Notes: generated by a model not told the origin, from the letters alone. A DNA stretch of 64,000 nt from CAVYPR01 sp963770505 (GCA_963770505.1 CAVYPR010000002.1:62001-126000); one strand, 5' to 3'; shown: positions 51,987 to 61,087, counted from the stretch's first letter. Program-made: numbers and translations.

Positions 51987-53066
51987 CTACAGGTCGATGA
52001 CCTGGCGGATGACCTCGCCGCGCTTGAGGGCCTGCAAGCCGTCGTTGACGCCTTCGAGCCCGAAGCGCTTGGTGACCATCCCGTCGAGGTCGAGCCGGCC
52101 GTTCCTCCACAGCCGGATGAGCCGGTGGAACTCGGTGCGGACGTCGGCACCGCCGTAGTAGCTGCCGAGGAGGCGCTTCTGTGTGAAGAACAGCTCGAAC
52201 CCGTTCAGCACGAGCGTGGACTCGGCCGTGCCGGCGCCCACGATGACCGTCGTCCCCCCCCGCCGGGTGGCGTCCCACGCCGCCCGGAAGGTGACGGCGG
52301 CGCCGATGCACTCGATGGCGTAGTCGAACCCCTCCCCGCCGGTGACCTCGCCGCGCGCCTCGCCCAGGTCGTCGGGGTGGACGGCGTGGGTGGCGCCGAA
52401 CCGCTTGGCGTCGTCGAGCTTCTCGGGCACCATGTCGACGGCCACGATCTCGGCGGCCCCGCAGATCCGGGCGCCCTGGATGGCCGAGATGCCGACCCCG
52501 CCGCAGCCGAAGACCACGACCGAGGAGCCCACCTGGACCTGGGCGGTGTTGACCGCGGCGCCCACCCCGGTGGTCACGCCGCAGCCGATGAGGGCCCCGA
52601 TCTCGTAGGGCACGTCGTCGGGGATCACCACCACCCCCTGCTCGGGGAGGATCAGCTCCTCGGCCCAGGTGCCGGTGCCGGCGAAGCCGTAGATGTCCTC
52701 GGCGCCGCGCTTGAAGTGGGTGGTGGCGGCGATGGTGAAGAAGATGTCGACGCAGAGGTTGGGCTGTCCCCGCCGGCAGGCCTTGCACTTCCCGCAGGGC
52801 GGGGTCCAGGCCACGATGACGTGGTCGCCCACCTTGGTGGTCGAGACCCCGTCGCCCACGGCGACCACCTCGCCGGCCCCCTCGTGGCCGGGGACGAACG
52901 GGGCGATCTGGGGGAAGCCCCCCTGCATGCCCGAGAGGTCCGAGTGGCAGAGGCCGGCGGCGTGGATCCGCACGCGCACCTCCCCGGGTCCCGGGTCGCC
53001 GATGACCAGGTCGTCGACGATCTCGACCGTCTCGTTCCCGCTGGTCGTGCAGATGGCTGCGCGCAT
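51987..53066 (-). CDS. Zinc-containing alcohol dehydrogenase, NDMA-dependent type
   Basis: 359 residues of the MDR family. Catalytic zinc: AAGLCHSDLSG and GHEGAGEVV; structural zinc loop CGKCKACRRGQPNLC; nucleotide site VVVFGCGGVGISAIQG. The insertion FFTIAATTHFKRGAEDIYGF resembles the actinobacterial group with tightly bound NAD (NDMA-dependent or mycothiol-related). It oxidises alcohols to aldehydes. ATG 53066 follows GGAGGAG; the longer frame upstream lacks conserved sequence. It lies next to the KstR-like regulator, 107 bases away, in the same direction. Confidence 0.92.
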   Translation of the reverse strand: MRAAICTTSGNETVEIVDDLVIGDPGPGEVRVRIHAAGLCHSDLSGMQGGFPQIAPFVPGHEGAGEVVAVGDGVSTTKVGDHVIVAWTPPCGKCKACRRGQPNLCVDIFFTIAATTHFKRGAEDIYGFAGTGTWAEELILPEQGVVVIPDDVPYEIGALIGCGVTTGVGAAVNTAQVQVGSSVVVFGCGGVGISAIQGARICGAAEIVAVDMVPEKLDDAKRFGATHAVHPDDLGEARGEVTGGEGFDYAIECIGAAVTFRAAWDATRRGGTTVIVGAGTAESTLVLNGFELFFTQKRLLGSYYGGADVRTEFHRLIRLWRNGRLDLDGMVTKRFGLEGVNDGLQALKRGEVIRQVIDL

Positions 53067-53173
53067 GACTCCTCCGTCTCCTCGGTGGCTCCCGGGCGTC
53101 GTCCGTCTTGGCCGTGCCGCTCGGCCCCCCGCCAGGCATTCGACCACGGCCCGGACCCGCCGGGCAATACCTC

Positions 53174-53757
53174 CTAGAGGTTCGGCGGGAGGAGGAGGCC
53201 GACGGCCACGGCCAGCTCGTCGTGGACGCGGCTCATGGGCGACCATCCGCTGACCCAGCCGGCCAGGGCCGAGTACCAGACGTGGCCGATGATCCGGGCC
53301 CGCTCGGCCAGGTCGGGCGGGTGCGGCTCGCCGATGGCCCGGGTGATGACCCCCTCCATGAGGGCGGTGATCTGCTGCTGGCAGGCCACGGCCCCGGGGT
53401 CGGGAGAGGAGAGCGAGGTGAAGACCGCGCTCACCAGCCGGGGCTGGCGGCCCATGGCGCGCAGGCCCCGGTCGAGCACGTCGAGCACCCGCTCCGCGCT
53501 CTGGCCCCCCGCGCCGGCTGCTGGGCCATCCGGGCGTCGAGCTGCTCGACCCAGTGGACCAGGGTGGCGGCCAGGAGGTGGTCCTTGGAGGTGAAGTAGC
53601 GGTAGACGGTGCCCATGGCCACGTCGGCCCGGGCCGCCACGTCCCGCATCTGCACGGCCTCGTAGCCGCCCTCGAGGCCCAGCTCCATGGCGGCGTCGAT
53701 GACCCGCTGGCGCCGGGCCAGCTGGGCCCTGGTCATCGGCCGGAGCGCGACCTCCAT
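53174..53757 (-). CDS. KstR-like TetR-family regulator (frameshifted in a C-run)
   Basis: About 194 residues when repaired. Helix-turn-helix region: RRQRVIDAAMELGLEGGYEA, VQMRDVAARADVAMGTVYRY, FTSKDHLLAA, close to mycobacterial KstR, the repressor of steroid catabolism. C-terminal domain (VLDVLDRGLRAMGRQPRLVS, VWYSALAGWVSGW) lies in another frame; six C bases at 53505-53510 where seven would fit cause the shift. ATG 53757 is leaderless behind TATCCT, and a sequence matching the KstR operator sits just upstream, indicating autoregulation. Effector unknown; in KstR it is a steroid acyl-CoA. Confidence 0.85.
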
Positions 53758-53763
53758 TTGGCG

Positions 53764-53769
53764 AGGATA
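53764..53769 (-). promoter_or_regulatory. -10 element TATCCT of the KstR-like gene, leaderless
   Basis: TATCCT on the minus strand, exactly 6 bases before ATG 53757. Confidence 0.55.
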
Positions 53770-53774
53770 ACCGC

Positions 53775-53788
53775 TAGAACCGGTTCCA
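53775..53788. promoter_or_regulatory. KstR-type operator TAGAACCGGTTCCA
   Basis: Fits the published KstR consensus TNNAACNNGTTNNA at every fixed position and has a perfect 10-bp palindrome core, GAACCGGTTC. It lies between the -10 element of the KstR-like gene and the place of its -35, from 18 to 31 bases upstream of the start codon, an ideal repression site. It is 76 bases from the divergent TetR gene, which might also be affected. Confidence 0.72.
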
Positions 53789-53852
53789 GAACGGCTGGGC
53801 GCCGACCGCCCGACCGCCCCGGGGGGCCCGGTCCGGCCGACCCCGGCGAAAC

Positions 53853-53858
53853 TACGCT
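53853..53858 (+). promoter_or_regulatory. -10 element TACGCT of the rightward TetR gene, leaderless
   Basis: TACGCT, 6 bases, ATG 53865; no ribosome site. Confidence 0.55.
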
Positions 53859-53864
53859 CTGCCC

Positions 53865-54701
53865 ATGGCCGCATCGCCCCCACCCCAGCGCGGGCGCCGG
53901 ACGCGGCCGGCGCCGGCCGGCGCCGGGGAGGGCCCGCTGGCGGCCACCGACGGGAGGGTCCCCGGCCAGCGGGGCCGGGCCACCCGCCAGCGGCTGCTCG
54001 AGTCGACGGTGGAGCTCCTGTCGAGCACCCCGTGGCGGTCGGTCAAGGTGATCGACATCGCCCGGCGCGCCGGGACCTCGCCGGCCACCTTCTACCAGTA
54101 CTTCGAGAACGTCGAGCAGGCGATCGAGGTGCTGGCCGAGGAGATGGTGGCCGAGGCGGCCGAGCTGGCCGCCCTGGTGGCCGGTGACTGGAGCGAGCCC
54201 TCGAGCTGGGAGACGGCGCTCTGTGTCACCGAGGGGTTCCTCGACTACTGGGAGGCCAACCGGGCCGTCTTCCGGGTGGTCGACCTGGCCACCGAGGAGG
54301 GGGACGCCGCCCTGCGGGGGGTCCGGGTGCGGGCCCTCAACGCCGTCACCGTGGCCCTGGCCCAGGCCATCACCGCCCACGCGCCGCCCGGGCCGGGCCC
54401 GGCGGGGGCCGTCACCGGCTCGCCGGCCGGCTCGGACCCTATGGCCGTGGCCGGCTCGCTGGTCGCCATGTACGCCAGCGTGGCCGCCCATCGCTACGGC
54501 TTCGAATTCTGGGGCATCCGGACGGCCTCGCTGGTCGACAGCCAGGCCCGCCTCCTGCACTGGTCGGTCACCGGGCGACCCGGACCACCGGGCGTCGTCG
54601 GCCGCCGCCCGCTGCGGGTCTCCCGGGCGGCGGGGCCACGGACCGGCCCGACGCTGGGCGGTGCGGTGGTGGCCCAACGCGCCGGCCGCCACCCCACCTG
54701 A
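53865..54701 (+). CDS. TetR-family transcriptional regulator
   Basis: 278 residues: a basic, Pro-rich N-terminal tail (about 38 residues), DNA-binding domain TRQRLLESTVELLSSTPWRS, VKVIDIARRAGTSPATFYQYF, NVEQAIEVLAEEM, then a ligand domain including FLDYWEANRAVFRVVDLATE and a basic C-terminal extension. The PATFYQYF helix resembles a common mycobacterial TetR subgroup. Ligand and targets unknown. Divergent from the KstR-like gene; leaderless start ATG 53865. Confidence 0.88.
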   Translation: MAASPPPQRGRRTRPAPAGAGEGPLAATDGRVPGQRGRATRQRLLESTVELLSSTPWRSVKVIDIARRAGTSPATFYQYFENVEQAIEVLAEEMVAEAAELAALVAGDWSEPSSWETALCVTEGFLDYWEANRAVFRVVDLATEEGDAALRGVRVRALNAVTVALAQAITAHAPPGPGPAGAVTGSPAGSDPMAVAGSLVAMYASVAAHRYGFEFWGIRTASLVDSQARLLHWSVTGRPGPPGVVGRRPLRVSRAAGPRTGPTLGGAVVAQRAGRHPT

Positions 54702-54747
54702 GCCCCCGGCCCGCGCCCGCCCGCCGCCGGCCACTAGACCTGTAGTC

Positions 54748-55416
54748 GTGCGGGTGCTGGTGGCCGAGGACGACCCCGGGCTCCGGTCGGTGCTCGAGCG
54801 CGGCCTTCGCCGAAACGGCTACGTGGTCGACGCCGTGGCCGACGGGGAGCGGGCCCTGCGGTTCCTGCGCGGCTACGACTACGAGGTGGCGGTGGTCGAC
54901 TGGCGGATGCCCGGCCTCTCGGGCCTCGAGGTGGTGCGCGAGGTCCGGCGCCGCGGCTCACGGGTCCCGGTGCTGATGCTGACGGCCCGCGACACCACCG
55001 CCGACCGGGTCGAGGGGCTCGACGCCGGGGCCGACGACTACCTGGTGAAGCCGTTCGAGTTCGCCGAGCTGCTGGCCCGCCTGCGCGCCCTGCAGCGCCG
55101 GCCCGCCGTCTCCTTGGAGCCGCGGCTCGAGGTGGGCGACCTCGTGTTCGACCCGGCGGCCCGCCAGGTCCGCCGCGGCGCAGAGGTGCTGGCCCTCACC
55201 CGCCGCGAGGGCGCCATCTTGGAACTGCTGATGCGGCGGTTCCCCTCGGTGGTGGACCGGCGCACCATCGCCCTGCAGGTCTGGGACGACGAGGCCGGCG
55301 CCGTGGGCTCCAACACCATCGACGTCCACCTGGCCCGGCTGCGGGCCAAGCTGGCCGGAGGCTCCGCCCGGATCGAGACGGTGCGGGGGGTCGGGTACAA
55401 GGTGGTGGCGCAGTGA
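54748..55416 (+). CDS. OmpR-family response regulator
   Basis: 222 residues. Receiver domain: acidic pair AEDDPG, phosphoacceptor Asp51 in VVDWRMPG, MLTARD and Lys101 in DDYLVKPFEF; then a winged-helix effector (about 130-220) ending HLARLRAKLAGGSARIETVR with GVGYKV. The start is GTG 54748, with TAGACC seven bases upstream and no ribosome site. Its stop overlaps the histidine kinase start, so the pair is one operon. Signal and targets are unknown. Confidence 0.93.
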   Translation: MRVLVAEDDPGLRSVLERGLRRNGYVVDAVADGERALRFLRGYDYEVAVVDWRMPGLSGLEVVREVRRRGSRVPVLMLTARDTTADRVEGLDAGADDYLVKPFEFAELLARLRALQRRPAVSLEPRLEVGDLVFDPAARQVRRGAEVLALTRREGAILELLMRRFPSVVDRRTIALQVWDDEAGAVGSNTIDVHLARLRAKLAGGSARIETVRGVGYKVVAQ

Positions 55417-56736
55417 ACTGGCCACCGGAGCTCCTGCGGGTCCCGCGGCGCCAGGTCATGCGGGCGGCCCGGGTGGCGGCGGTGGTCACCGTCGTCATCG
55501 GCCTCGTCTTCGTGGCGGTGGCCGCCGGCCTCGACGCCTTCTTGGCCCGGCGGGTGCTGTGGGAGGTGGACCAGAGCCTGACGGACCGCCTCGTCGACGT
55601 GGGGCGGTCGGCGACGCCGCTGGTCGTGCAGCCCGTCCCCGACGACCAGGGCATCGACGGGGCCTCCGTCTTCATGTGGTGGCTGGCCCCCGACGGCCCG
55701 CCGGTCCGTCTCACCCCCGACGGCCCGCCGCTGCCCGCCGGCGGGCGCGCCGCCACCGCCGGGCCGGTGAGCACCCGGGGCGGCGCCGTCACCTACCGCC
55801 TCGTGGCCACGCCGCTCGACGGGGGCTGGCTGCTGGCCGGCCAGAACCTGGCCGGGCCCTCCCACATCGAGGGCGTGCTGCGCACCGGCGAGCTGGTGAT
55901 CGGCCCGGTCCTCCTGGTGGCGGTGTTCGTGGGGGCGCTGGTGATCGGCCTGCAGGCCGTGGCCCCGGTCGAGCTGGCGCGCCGCCGGCTGCTCGAGTTC
56001 ACCGCCGACGCCTCCCACGAGCTGCGCACCCCGCTCACGGTGATCGAGGCCGAGATCGAGCTGGCCCGCTCCGGCCCGCCCGACGCCGACACCGACCGCC
56101 AGGCCCTCGACCACGTGGCCCGGGAGAGCCGGCGCCTCAAGCAGATCGTCGAGGACCTGCTCTGGCTGGCCCGGAGCGACTCGGCCCCGCCGCCTCCGGC
56201 CGGGGCCCCGGCCGACCTGGTGGCGGTCGTCGAGGGGTGCGCGGAGCGGTTCGCCGCCGTGGCCTCGGGGCGCGGGATCGACCTGGGGGTGTCGCGCCTC
56301 GGCGGGGCGGCGTGGGTCGACGCCGCCCCCGAGTGGGTCGACCGGCTGGCCGGCACCCTCCTCGACAACGCCTGCCGCTACGCGCCCGACGGCGGGGTGG
56401 TCCGGGTCTCGGTGGGCGCCGGCGGCAACCGGGCCGTGCTGCAGGTGGAGGACAGCGGGCCGGGGATCCCCCCGGCGGCGCGGCGAGCGGCTCTTCGACC
56501 GCTTCCGTCGGGCCACCGACGTCCCCGGCGGGGCCGGCCTGGGCCTGGCCATCGCCGACTCGGTGGTGCGCTCGACCGGGGGCCGCTGGCGGGTGGGCGA
56601 CTCGGCGCTGGGGGGCGCCCTGATGGAGGTCACGTGGCGGCGGAGCGCGGCGCCGGGCCGGCCGGGGCCCGGGGCCCCCCGGCCGCAGGGTGGGGGCGCC
56701 GCGCCCAGCGACCTCCCCTCCATCGTGGGCCCGTGA
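55413..56736 (+). CDS. Sensor histidine kinase (frameshifted near the G2 box)
   Basis: About 441 residues when repaired. Two membrane helices (about 20-42 and 162-182) flank an outside sensor part. Phosphoacceptor His202 is in DASHELRTPLTVIE, so any HAMP linker is very short. N-box LAGTLLDNACRYAP and G1 VEDSGPGIPPAA follow; then the frame changes near 56,484, where one base fewer gives ERLFDRFRRATDVPGGAGLG and the G2 region GLGLAIADSVVRSTGGRW, ending at TGA 56736. Partner of the adjacent response regulator. Confidence 0.9.
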
Positions 56737-56770
56737 CCGCCGGGGAGCCGACCGCCCGGACCGCCGACCG

Positions 56771-57736
56771 CTACAGCACGGCGACGGGGTTGAGGGGCGC
56801 CCCGAGGCCCCCGGTGACCGGGAGGGGCGTGGCGTCGAGCAGGAACTCGTAGCGGCCCTCCTCGGCGCACGCGTCGGCCAGGTCGTCGAGGACCCAGTTC
56901 TGCCCCTGGGTCATCCCCATCTCCACCAGGTGGAGCAGGTGGACGGGGAGGTAGATCCCCTCGTCCTCGCAGGGAACGACCTCGAGGGGGAGGGTGTCGG
57001 TGGCCACGGCGGCCACGTCGCGGGCCCCGAACCACTCGGCCGTGGCCATGGTCAGGCCGGGGGAGGGGAAGAGGTAGGCCCACAGGTCGCGCCGGGGGGC
57101 CACGCCGCCGGCGGGTCGACGTCGGGGGAGGCCCAGGTGGACCATCTGCCCGGTGCGGACGAGCACCACGTCGCCGGAGGCGACGTCCACCCGGGCCAGC
57201 TCGGCCGCGGCGTCGAGGTCCCCGGGGTTGATCGGATAGCCGGGCTCGAGGACGTCGAGCCCTTTGGCCCGGGCCACGTCGAGGAGCACGCCCCGGCTGA
57301 CCAGGGTCCGCACCAGGTGGATGCCGAGGCGGCCCGCCCCCTCGGCCGTCACGGCGTCGGCCGGGTGGCCGTTGTACATGCGGCCGCCGTAGCTCACGTG
57401 GGCCAGGGCGTCCCAGTGGGTGGCGCACTGCAGGGCGAGGGAGAGCGCGTCGTCGCTTGTGCGGATCCAGTCCGGGTCGTCGCTGAGCGGCCGGTTGACG
57501 GCGAACACGGTGTGGCGGGGGTTGTCGCGGCCCGGGACGACGCCCACCTGGATCCCCTCGGACTCAGACAGCGCCAGGCCGAGGGGGTAGGCCCGACCGC
57601 TGCGCACGCAGGCCGCCGCCCGCCGCCGGGCCTCGTCGTCGACGAGGTTGAGCGTGCCCAGCTCGTCGTCCTCCCCCCAGCGCCCCCAGTTGCGGACCCG
57701 GGCGGCGATCTCGGCGAAGCGTTCGGGGACGGCCAC
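56771..57736 (-). CDS. Cyclase-family hydrolase (kynurenine-formamidase fold)
   Basis: 321 residues. The metal motif of the family, HxGTHxDxxxH, appears as QCATHWDALAHVSYGGR; also VLLDVARAKG, GDVVLVRTGQMV and an acidic end region. Members hydrolyse ring-opened amides or lactones; this subfamily of about 320 residues is frequent in actinobacterial degradation clusters. Start GTG 57736 lies 8 bases after TACAGT, so nearly leaderless. First of its own transcript, downstream (leftward) of the aldehyde dehydrogenase. Confidence 0.87.
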   Translation of the reverse strand: MAVPERFAEIAARVRNWGRWGEDDELGTLNLVDDEARRRAAACVRSGRAYPLGLALSESEGIQVGVVPGRDNPRHTVFAVNRPLSDDPDWIRTSDDALSLALQCATHWDALAHVSYGGRMYNGHPADAVTAEGAGRLGIHLVRTLVSRGVLLDVARAKGLDVLEPGYPINPGDLDAAAELARVDVASGDVVLVRTGQMVHLGLPRRRPAGGVAPRRDLWAYLFPSPGLTMATAEWFGARDVAAVATDTLPLEVVPCEDEGIYLPVHLLHLVEMGMTQGQNWVLDDLADACAEEGRYEFLLDATPLPVTGGLGAPLNPVAVL

Positions 57737-57744
57737 TGCGCCGG

Positions 57745-57750
57745 ACTGTA
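57745..57750 (-). promoter_or_regulatory. -10 element TACAGT of the cyclase gene
   Basis: TACAGT on the minus strand, 8 bases before GTG 57736. Confidence 0.4.
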
Positions 57751-57767
57751 CCCGGGCGCGCCGCCGG

Positions 57768-59225
57768 TCAGGTGGTCCAGATGATGCTCTGCGGCTCGCT
57801 GTAGGCGAGCAGGCCGTAGTCGCCGCCGTCGCGCCCGACCCCGCTCATCTTGAACCCGCCGAAGGGGGCGTCGTGGTTGCGCTGGGCGGTGTTCACGCCG
57901 ACGTGGCCGGCCTGCAGCCGCCGGGCCACCGAGAAGGCCCGGGACCCGTCGCCGGAGAAGACGTAGTCGTAGAGGCCGTAATCGCTGTCGTTGGCGATGG
58001 CCACGCCCTCCTCCTCGTCGTCGAAGGGGATCATGGTGATGACCGGACCGAAGATCTCCTGGCGGGCCACGGTCATCTTGTTGTCGCCGACGATCAGGGT
58101 GGGGGCCACGTAGTAGCCCCGCTCGAGCGAGGGCCGCTCGCCGCCCACCACGATCTCGGCCCCTTCGTCGGGGGCGGTGGCCACCAACGCCTCGATGCGC
58201 TCCCGCTGGACGTCGGAGATCACCGGGCCGATGACCGTGTCCTTCTCGGTGGGGTCGCCCACCTTGAGCATGCCGGCCATGGCGGCCAGGCCGTCGCGGA
58301 CCTGGTCGAAGAGGCTGCGGTGGACGACGGCCCGGGTCGGGGCCGTGCAGATCTGGCCCGAGTGGAAGGTCCAGGTGGACGAGATGCAGCCGATGGCGGC
58401 GCGCACGTCGGCGTCGTCGAGCACCACGCAGGCGCCCTTCCCGCCCAGCTCGAGCAGGAGGCGCTTCATGGTCTTCCCCGAGGCCTCCATGATGCGCGTG
58501 CCGACCCCGGTGGAGCCGGTGAAGCTCACCATGTCGACGTCGGGGGAGTCGACCAGTGCGGCCGCCGGCTCGGGTCCCGCCGCGTTGACGAGGTTGACCA
58601 CGCCGGGGGGGAAGCCGACCTCCTCGAAGATCCGGGCCAGCTCCACGATGGCCAGCGGGTCCTGGGGGGCGGGCTTCATGACCACGGTGTTGCCGGCGGC
58701 GAGGGCCGGCGCCACCTTGCCGGCCATGTTGACGAGGGGGAAGTTGAACGAGGTGACGCAGGCCACCACCCCGACCGGCTGACGGTTGACCATCCCCCCG
58801 ATGATCCCGCCGGGGGCGAGCGGCGTGGCCCCCACCGCCTGGGGGAGCAGGGGGGTCTGCAGGACCCGGGTGGGGTCCTGGGCGTAGTGGGCGAAGCGGA
58901 CGGCCGCCTGGGGCACCTGCATCCGCGAGCCCACCGCCGCGGTGGCCCCGGTCTCGGCGATCACCAGCGGCAGGAGCTCCTTGGCGCGCGAGCGGATGGC
59001 CTCGGCCGCCCGGGCCAGCAGGGCGCAGCGGTCGGCCACCGGGGTGGCCGCCCACGCCGGCAGTGCCCGGCGGGCCGCCGCGGCGGCGGCCCGCGCGTCG
59101 TCCGCGGTGGCGTCGGGCGCCCGGCCCACCACCTCCTCGGTGGCCGGGTTGAGGACCTCGTAGGTGCCGCCGGAGGCGTCCACCCACTCCCCGCCGATGA
59201 GGAGCCGGTGCTCGTCGTGACTCAT
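57768..59225 (-). CDS. NAD(P)-dependent aldehyde dehydrogenase
   Basis: 485 residues, the normal length. Catalytic features: VACVTSFNFPLVNMAGKVAP (cofactor/active-site Asn), FTGSTGVGTRIMEASG, LLLELGGKGACVVLDDAD (Glu) and TFHSGQICTAPTR (nucleophile Cys), then EIFGPVITMIPFDDEEEG. It oxidises an aldehyde to the acid; substrate unknown. ATG 59225 is preceded by AGGGAGCG; a longer frame upstream is not conserved. In the leftward catabolic block. Confidence 0.94.
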   Translation of the reverse strand: MSHDEHRLLIGGEWVDASGGTYEVLNPATEEVVGRAPDATADDARAAAAAARRALPAWAATPVADRCALLARAAEAIRSRAKELLPLVIAETGATAAVGSRMQVPQAAVRFAHYAQDPTRVLQTPLLPQAVGATPLAPGGIIGGMVNRQPVGVVACVTSFNFPLVNMAGKVAPALAAGNTVVMKPAPQDPLAIVELARIFEEVGFPPGVVNLVNAAGPEPAAALVDSPDVDMVSFTGSTGVGTRIMEASGKTMKRLLLELGGKGACVVLDDADVRAAIGCISSTWTFHSGQICTAPTRAVVHRSLFDQVRDGLAAMAGMLKVGDPTEKDTVIGPVISDVQRERIEALVATAPDEGAEIVVGGERPSLERGYYVAPTLIVGDNKMTVARQEIFGPVITMIPFDDEEEGVAIANDSDYGLYDYVFSGDGSRAFSVARRLQAGHVGVNTAQRNHDAPFGGFKMSGVGRDGGDYGLLAYSEPQSIIWTT

Positions 59226-59337
59226 GCGGCGCTCCCTTGCTGTCGTCGGTCCGCGGCGGCCCATTGTGATCGGCCGCCCCGCCGGCCGCCAGACGGCCGG
59301 GCCGGGCGGGACCGGGCCGCCGTGCGCCGGAGCGGGG

Positions 59338-60069
59338 TCAGCCGCTCCGGCCGGGAGGGGGGAGCTCTCCCCCGGGCTTCGGATCGCCGGGACCGCCAGC
59401 GCCCGCCGGCTGGTCGTCGACCACCTCCGAGCTGGCATCGATGGCCCCGGGGTGCGCCGCCGGTCCCCCGCCCGCCCCCGGGCCCCCGGACCCGCCCCAG
59501 CCGCCGGGGCCCCCCGGACCCGGCCACCGGCCGGCCCAGAACCGCACGCCGGCCACCTCCGAGCGCGCGTCGATGGGGCCGGCCGCCTCGAGCAGCCCCT
59601 CGGCGCGGCGGTGGACCACGGCGTTCTGCACGCCGTAGGTGATGCCCAGCCACAGGAGCAGGCTGGCCGAGACCACGCCGCCCTGGCCGTGGATCGAGTC
59701 GATCCACGCGGTGGCCGAGAAGTGCAGGGCCAAGGAGACCGCCCACAGCGCCATGGTCAGCCAGGTCCCCTGGCGGAGCACCACCGGTCCGGCCCGCCAG
59801 ATCTTGACCGTGAGGGCGCGGAGCGCCCCGAGGGCCACGGCCCCCACGACGAAGCTGAAGGTGAGGACGCCGACCGCCTCACCCGAGACGTGGTGCGAGC
59901 CGGCGAAGGAGAGCAGCTCGACGAGGCCGATGACGCACAGGATGGCGGACAGCCGGAGGGTGAGGCGGGGCCAGACGCGCCGCACCTTGAGCTGGCGCCA
60001 GAGCAGCCAGGCCACCACCACGACGTCGAGCGCGACGGCCAGGAACACTCCGACCGACCCTACCCGCAC
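59338..60069 (-). CDS. Membrane protein, DUF1453/CcdC-like
   Basis: 243 residues with about five helices (FLAVALDVVVVAWLLW, LRLSAILCVIGLVELLSF, VLTFSFVVGAVALGALR, WLTMALWAVSLALHF, SASLLLWLGITYGVQNAVV), resembling CcdC/DUF1453 proteins, then a C-terminal Pro/Gly-rich tail. The GTG start is uncertain. No functional motif; it begins 18 bases after the LLM oxidoreductase stop, so is probably co-transcribed. Confidence 0.65.
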   Translation of the reverse strand: MRVGSVGVFLAVALDVVVVAWLLWRQLKVRRVWPRLTLRLSAILCVIGLVELLSFAGSHHVSGEAVGVLTFSFVVGAVALGALRALTVKIWRAGPVVLRQGTWLTMALWAVSLALHFSATAWIDSIHGQGGVVSASLLLWLGITYGVQNAVVHRRAEGLLEAAGPIDARSEVAGVRFWAGRWPGPGGPGGWGGSGGPGAGGGPAAHPGAIDASSEVVDDQPAGAGGPGDPKPGGELPPPGRSG

Positions 60070-60087
60070 CCACCTGGGGCCGGACCC

Positions 60088-61071
60088 TCAACCCCCCAGC
60101 AGCGGGCCGACCAGCGCGCCGAAGGCCGCCGTCTGGTCGCAGGCCTCCTCGACCGAGCGGGCCATCAAGCGGACCTGGAGGTGGTTCACCCCCATGGCCA
60201 CCAGCTCGCGCAGCGAGCCGGCCACCTCGGCCGGGCCGCCCCGCAGCACGAAGGGCGGCAGGTCCCACCTTGCGTCGCCCCCGGCGCCCCCGCCGGTCAG
60301 GTAGATGGGCTCGGCGATGGTGCCGATGTCGAGGGGGGCGCCGTGGCGCAGCTCCTGGCGCAGCTCACGCAGGAGGGCGATCTGGCCCGGCAGGTCCCGG
60401 CGGCGGGTGCCCTGGGGGAGCCAGCCGTCGCCCAGGGCGGCGGCGCGGCGGATGGCCGGCCGGCTCGAGCCCCCGATCCAGATCGGCGGGCGGGGCTCTT
60501 GGACCGGACGGGGGGCCACGCCCATCTGCGACGCCGGCCAGCGGGGCCCCGGGAGGACCGGGAACTCCTCGGTCAGCGCCAGGGCCAGGGCGCACACGGC
60601 CTCGTCGGTGTCGGCCCCGCGCCGGTCGAACCCCCCCGTCAACAGCTCGTACTCCTCGGGCACGTGGCCGGCCCCCACGCCCACGATGAGCCGCCCGCCC
60701 GACAGCCGGTCGAGGGTGGAGAGCTCCTTGGCGGCGCGCAGGGGGTGGCGCTGGGCCAGCACCAGGACATGGGAGAGCAGCCGCACCCCGGTGGTCACCC
60801 CGGCCAGCCACCCGAGCGTCGCCGTCGTGTCGTACCAGACGGTGGACATGGCGCCGGCCAGCCGCTCGGGGATGGCGGTGTGGTCGCAGACCCCCACGTA
60901 GAAGAAGCCCGCCTCGTCGGCGGCGCGGGCCACCCGGGCGATCTCGTCCGGCCCGGCCCGGGTCTCCCAGTCGGCCGTGTACATGGTCGACTGGGACTGG
61001 ACCGGCAGCTGCATGCCGTAGACGGGACCGCTCCCGCCCACGATCGACACGACGTCCTTCGGCGGCTCCAT
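60088..61071 (-). CDS. LLM-class (F420-type) oxidoreductase
   Basis: 327 residues of the luciferase-like monooxygenase fold: AADEAGFFYVGVCDHTAIPE, TLGWLAGVTTGVRLLSHVLV, LDRLSGGRLIVGVGAGHVPE and PIWIGGSSRPAIRRAAALGD. In Actinobacteria most such proteins use coenzyme F420, though FMN cannot be excluded. ATG 61071 has GGAGGAGCC right before it; 16 bases from the acyl-CoA dehydrogenase stop, so part of the same leftward operon. Confidence 0.9.
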   Translation of the reverse strand: MEPPKDVVSIVGGSGPVYGMQLPVQSQSTMYTADWETRAGPDEIARVARAADEAGFFYVGVCDHTAIPERLAGAMSTVWYDTTATLGWLAGVTTGVRLLSHVLVLAQRHPLRAAKELSTLDRLSGGRLIVGVGAGHVPEEYELLTGGFDRRGADTDEAVCALALALTEEFPVLPGPRWPASQMGVAPRPVQEPRPPIWIGGSSRPAIRRAAALGDGWLPQGTRRRDLPGQIALLRELRQELRHGAPLDIGTIAEPIYLTGGGAGGDARWDLPPFVLRGGPAEVAGSLRELVAMGVNHLQVRLMARSVEEACDQTAAFGALVGPLLGG

Positions 61072-61087
61072 GGCTCCTCCGTGGTGG

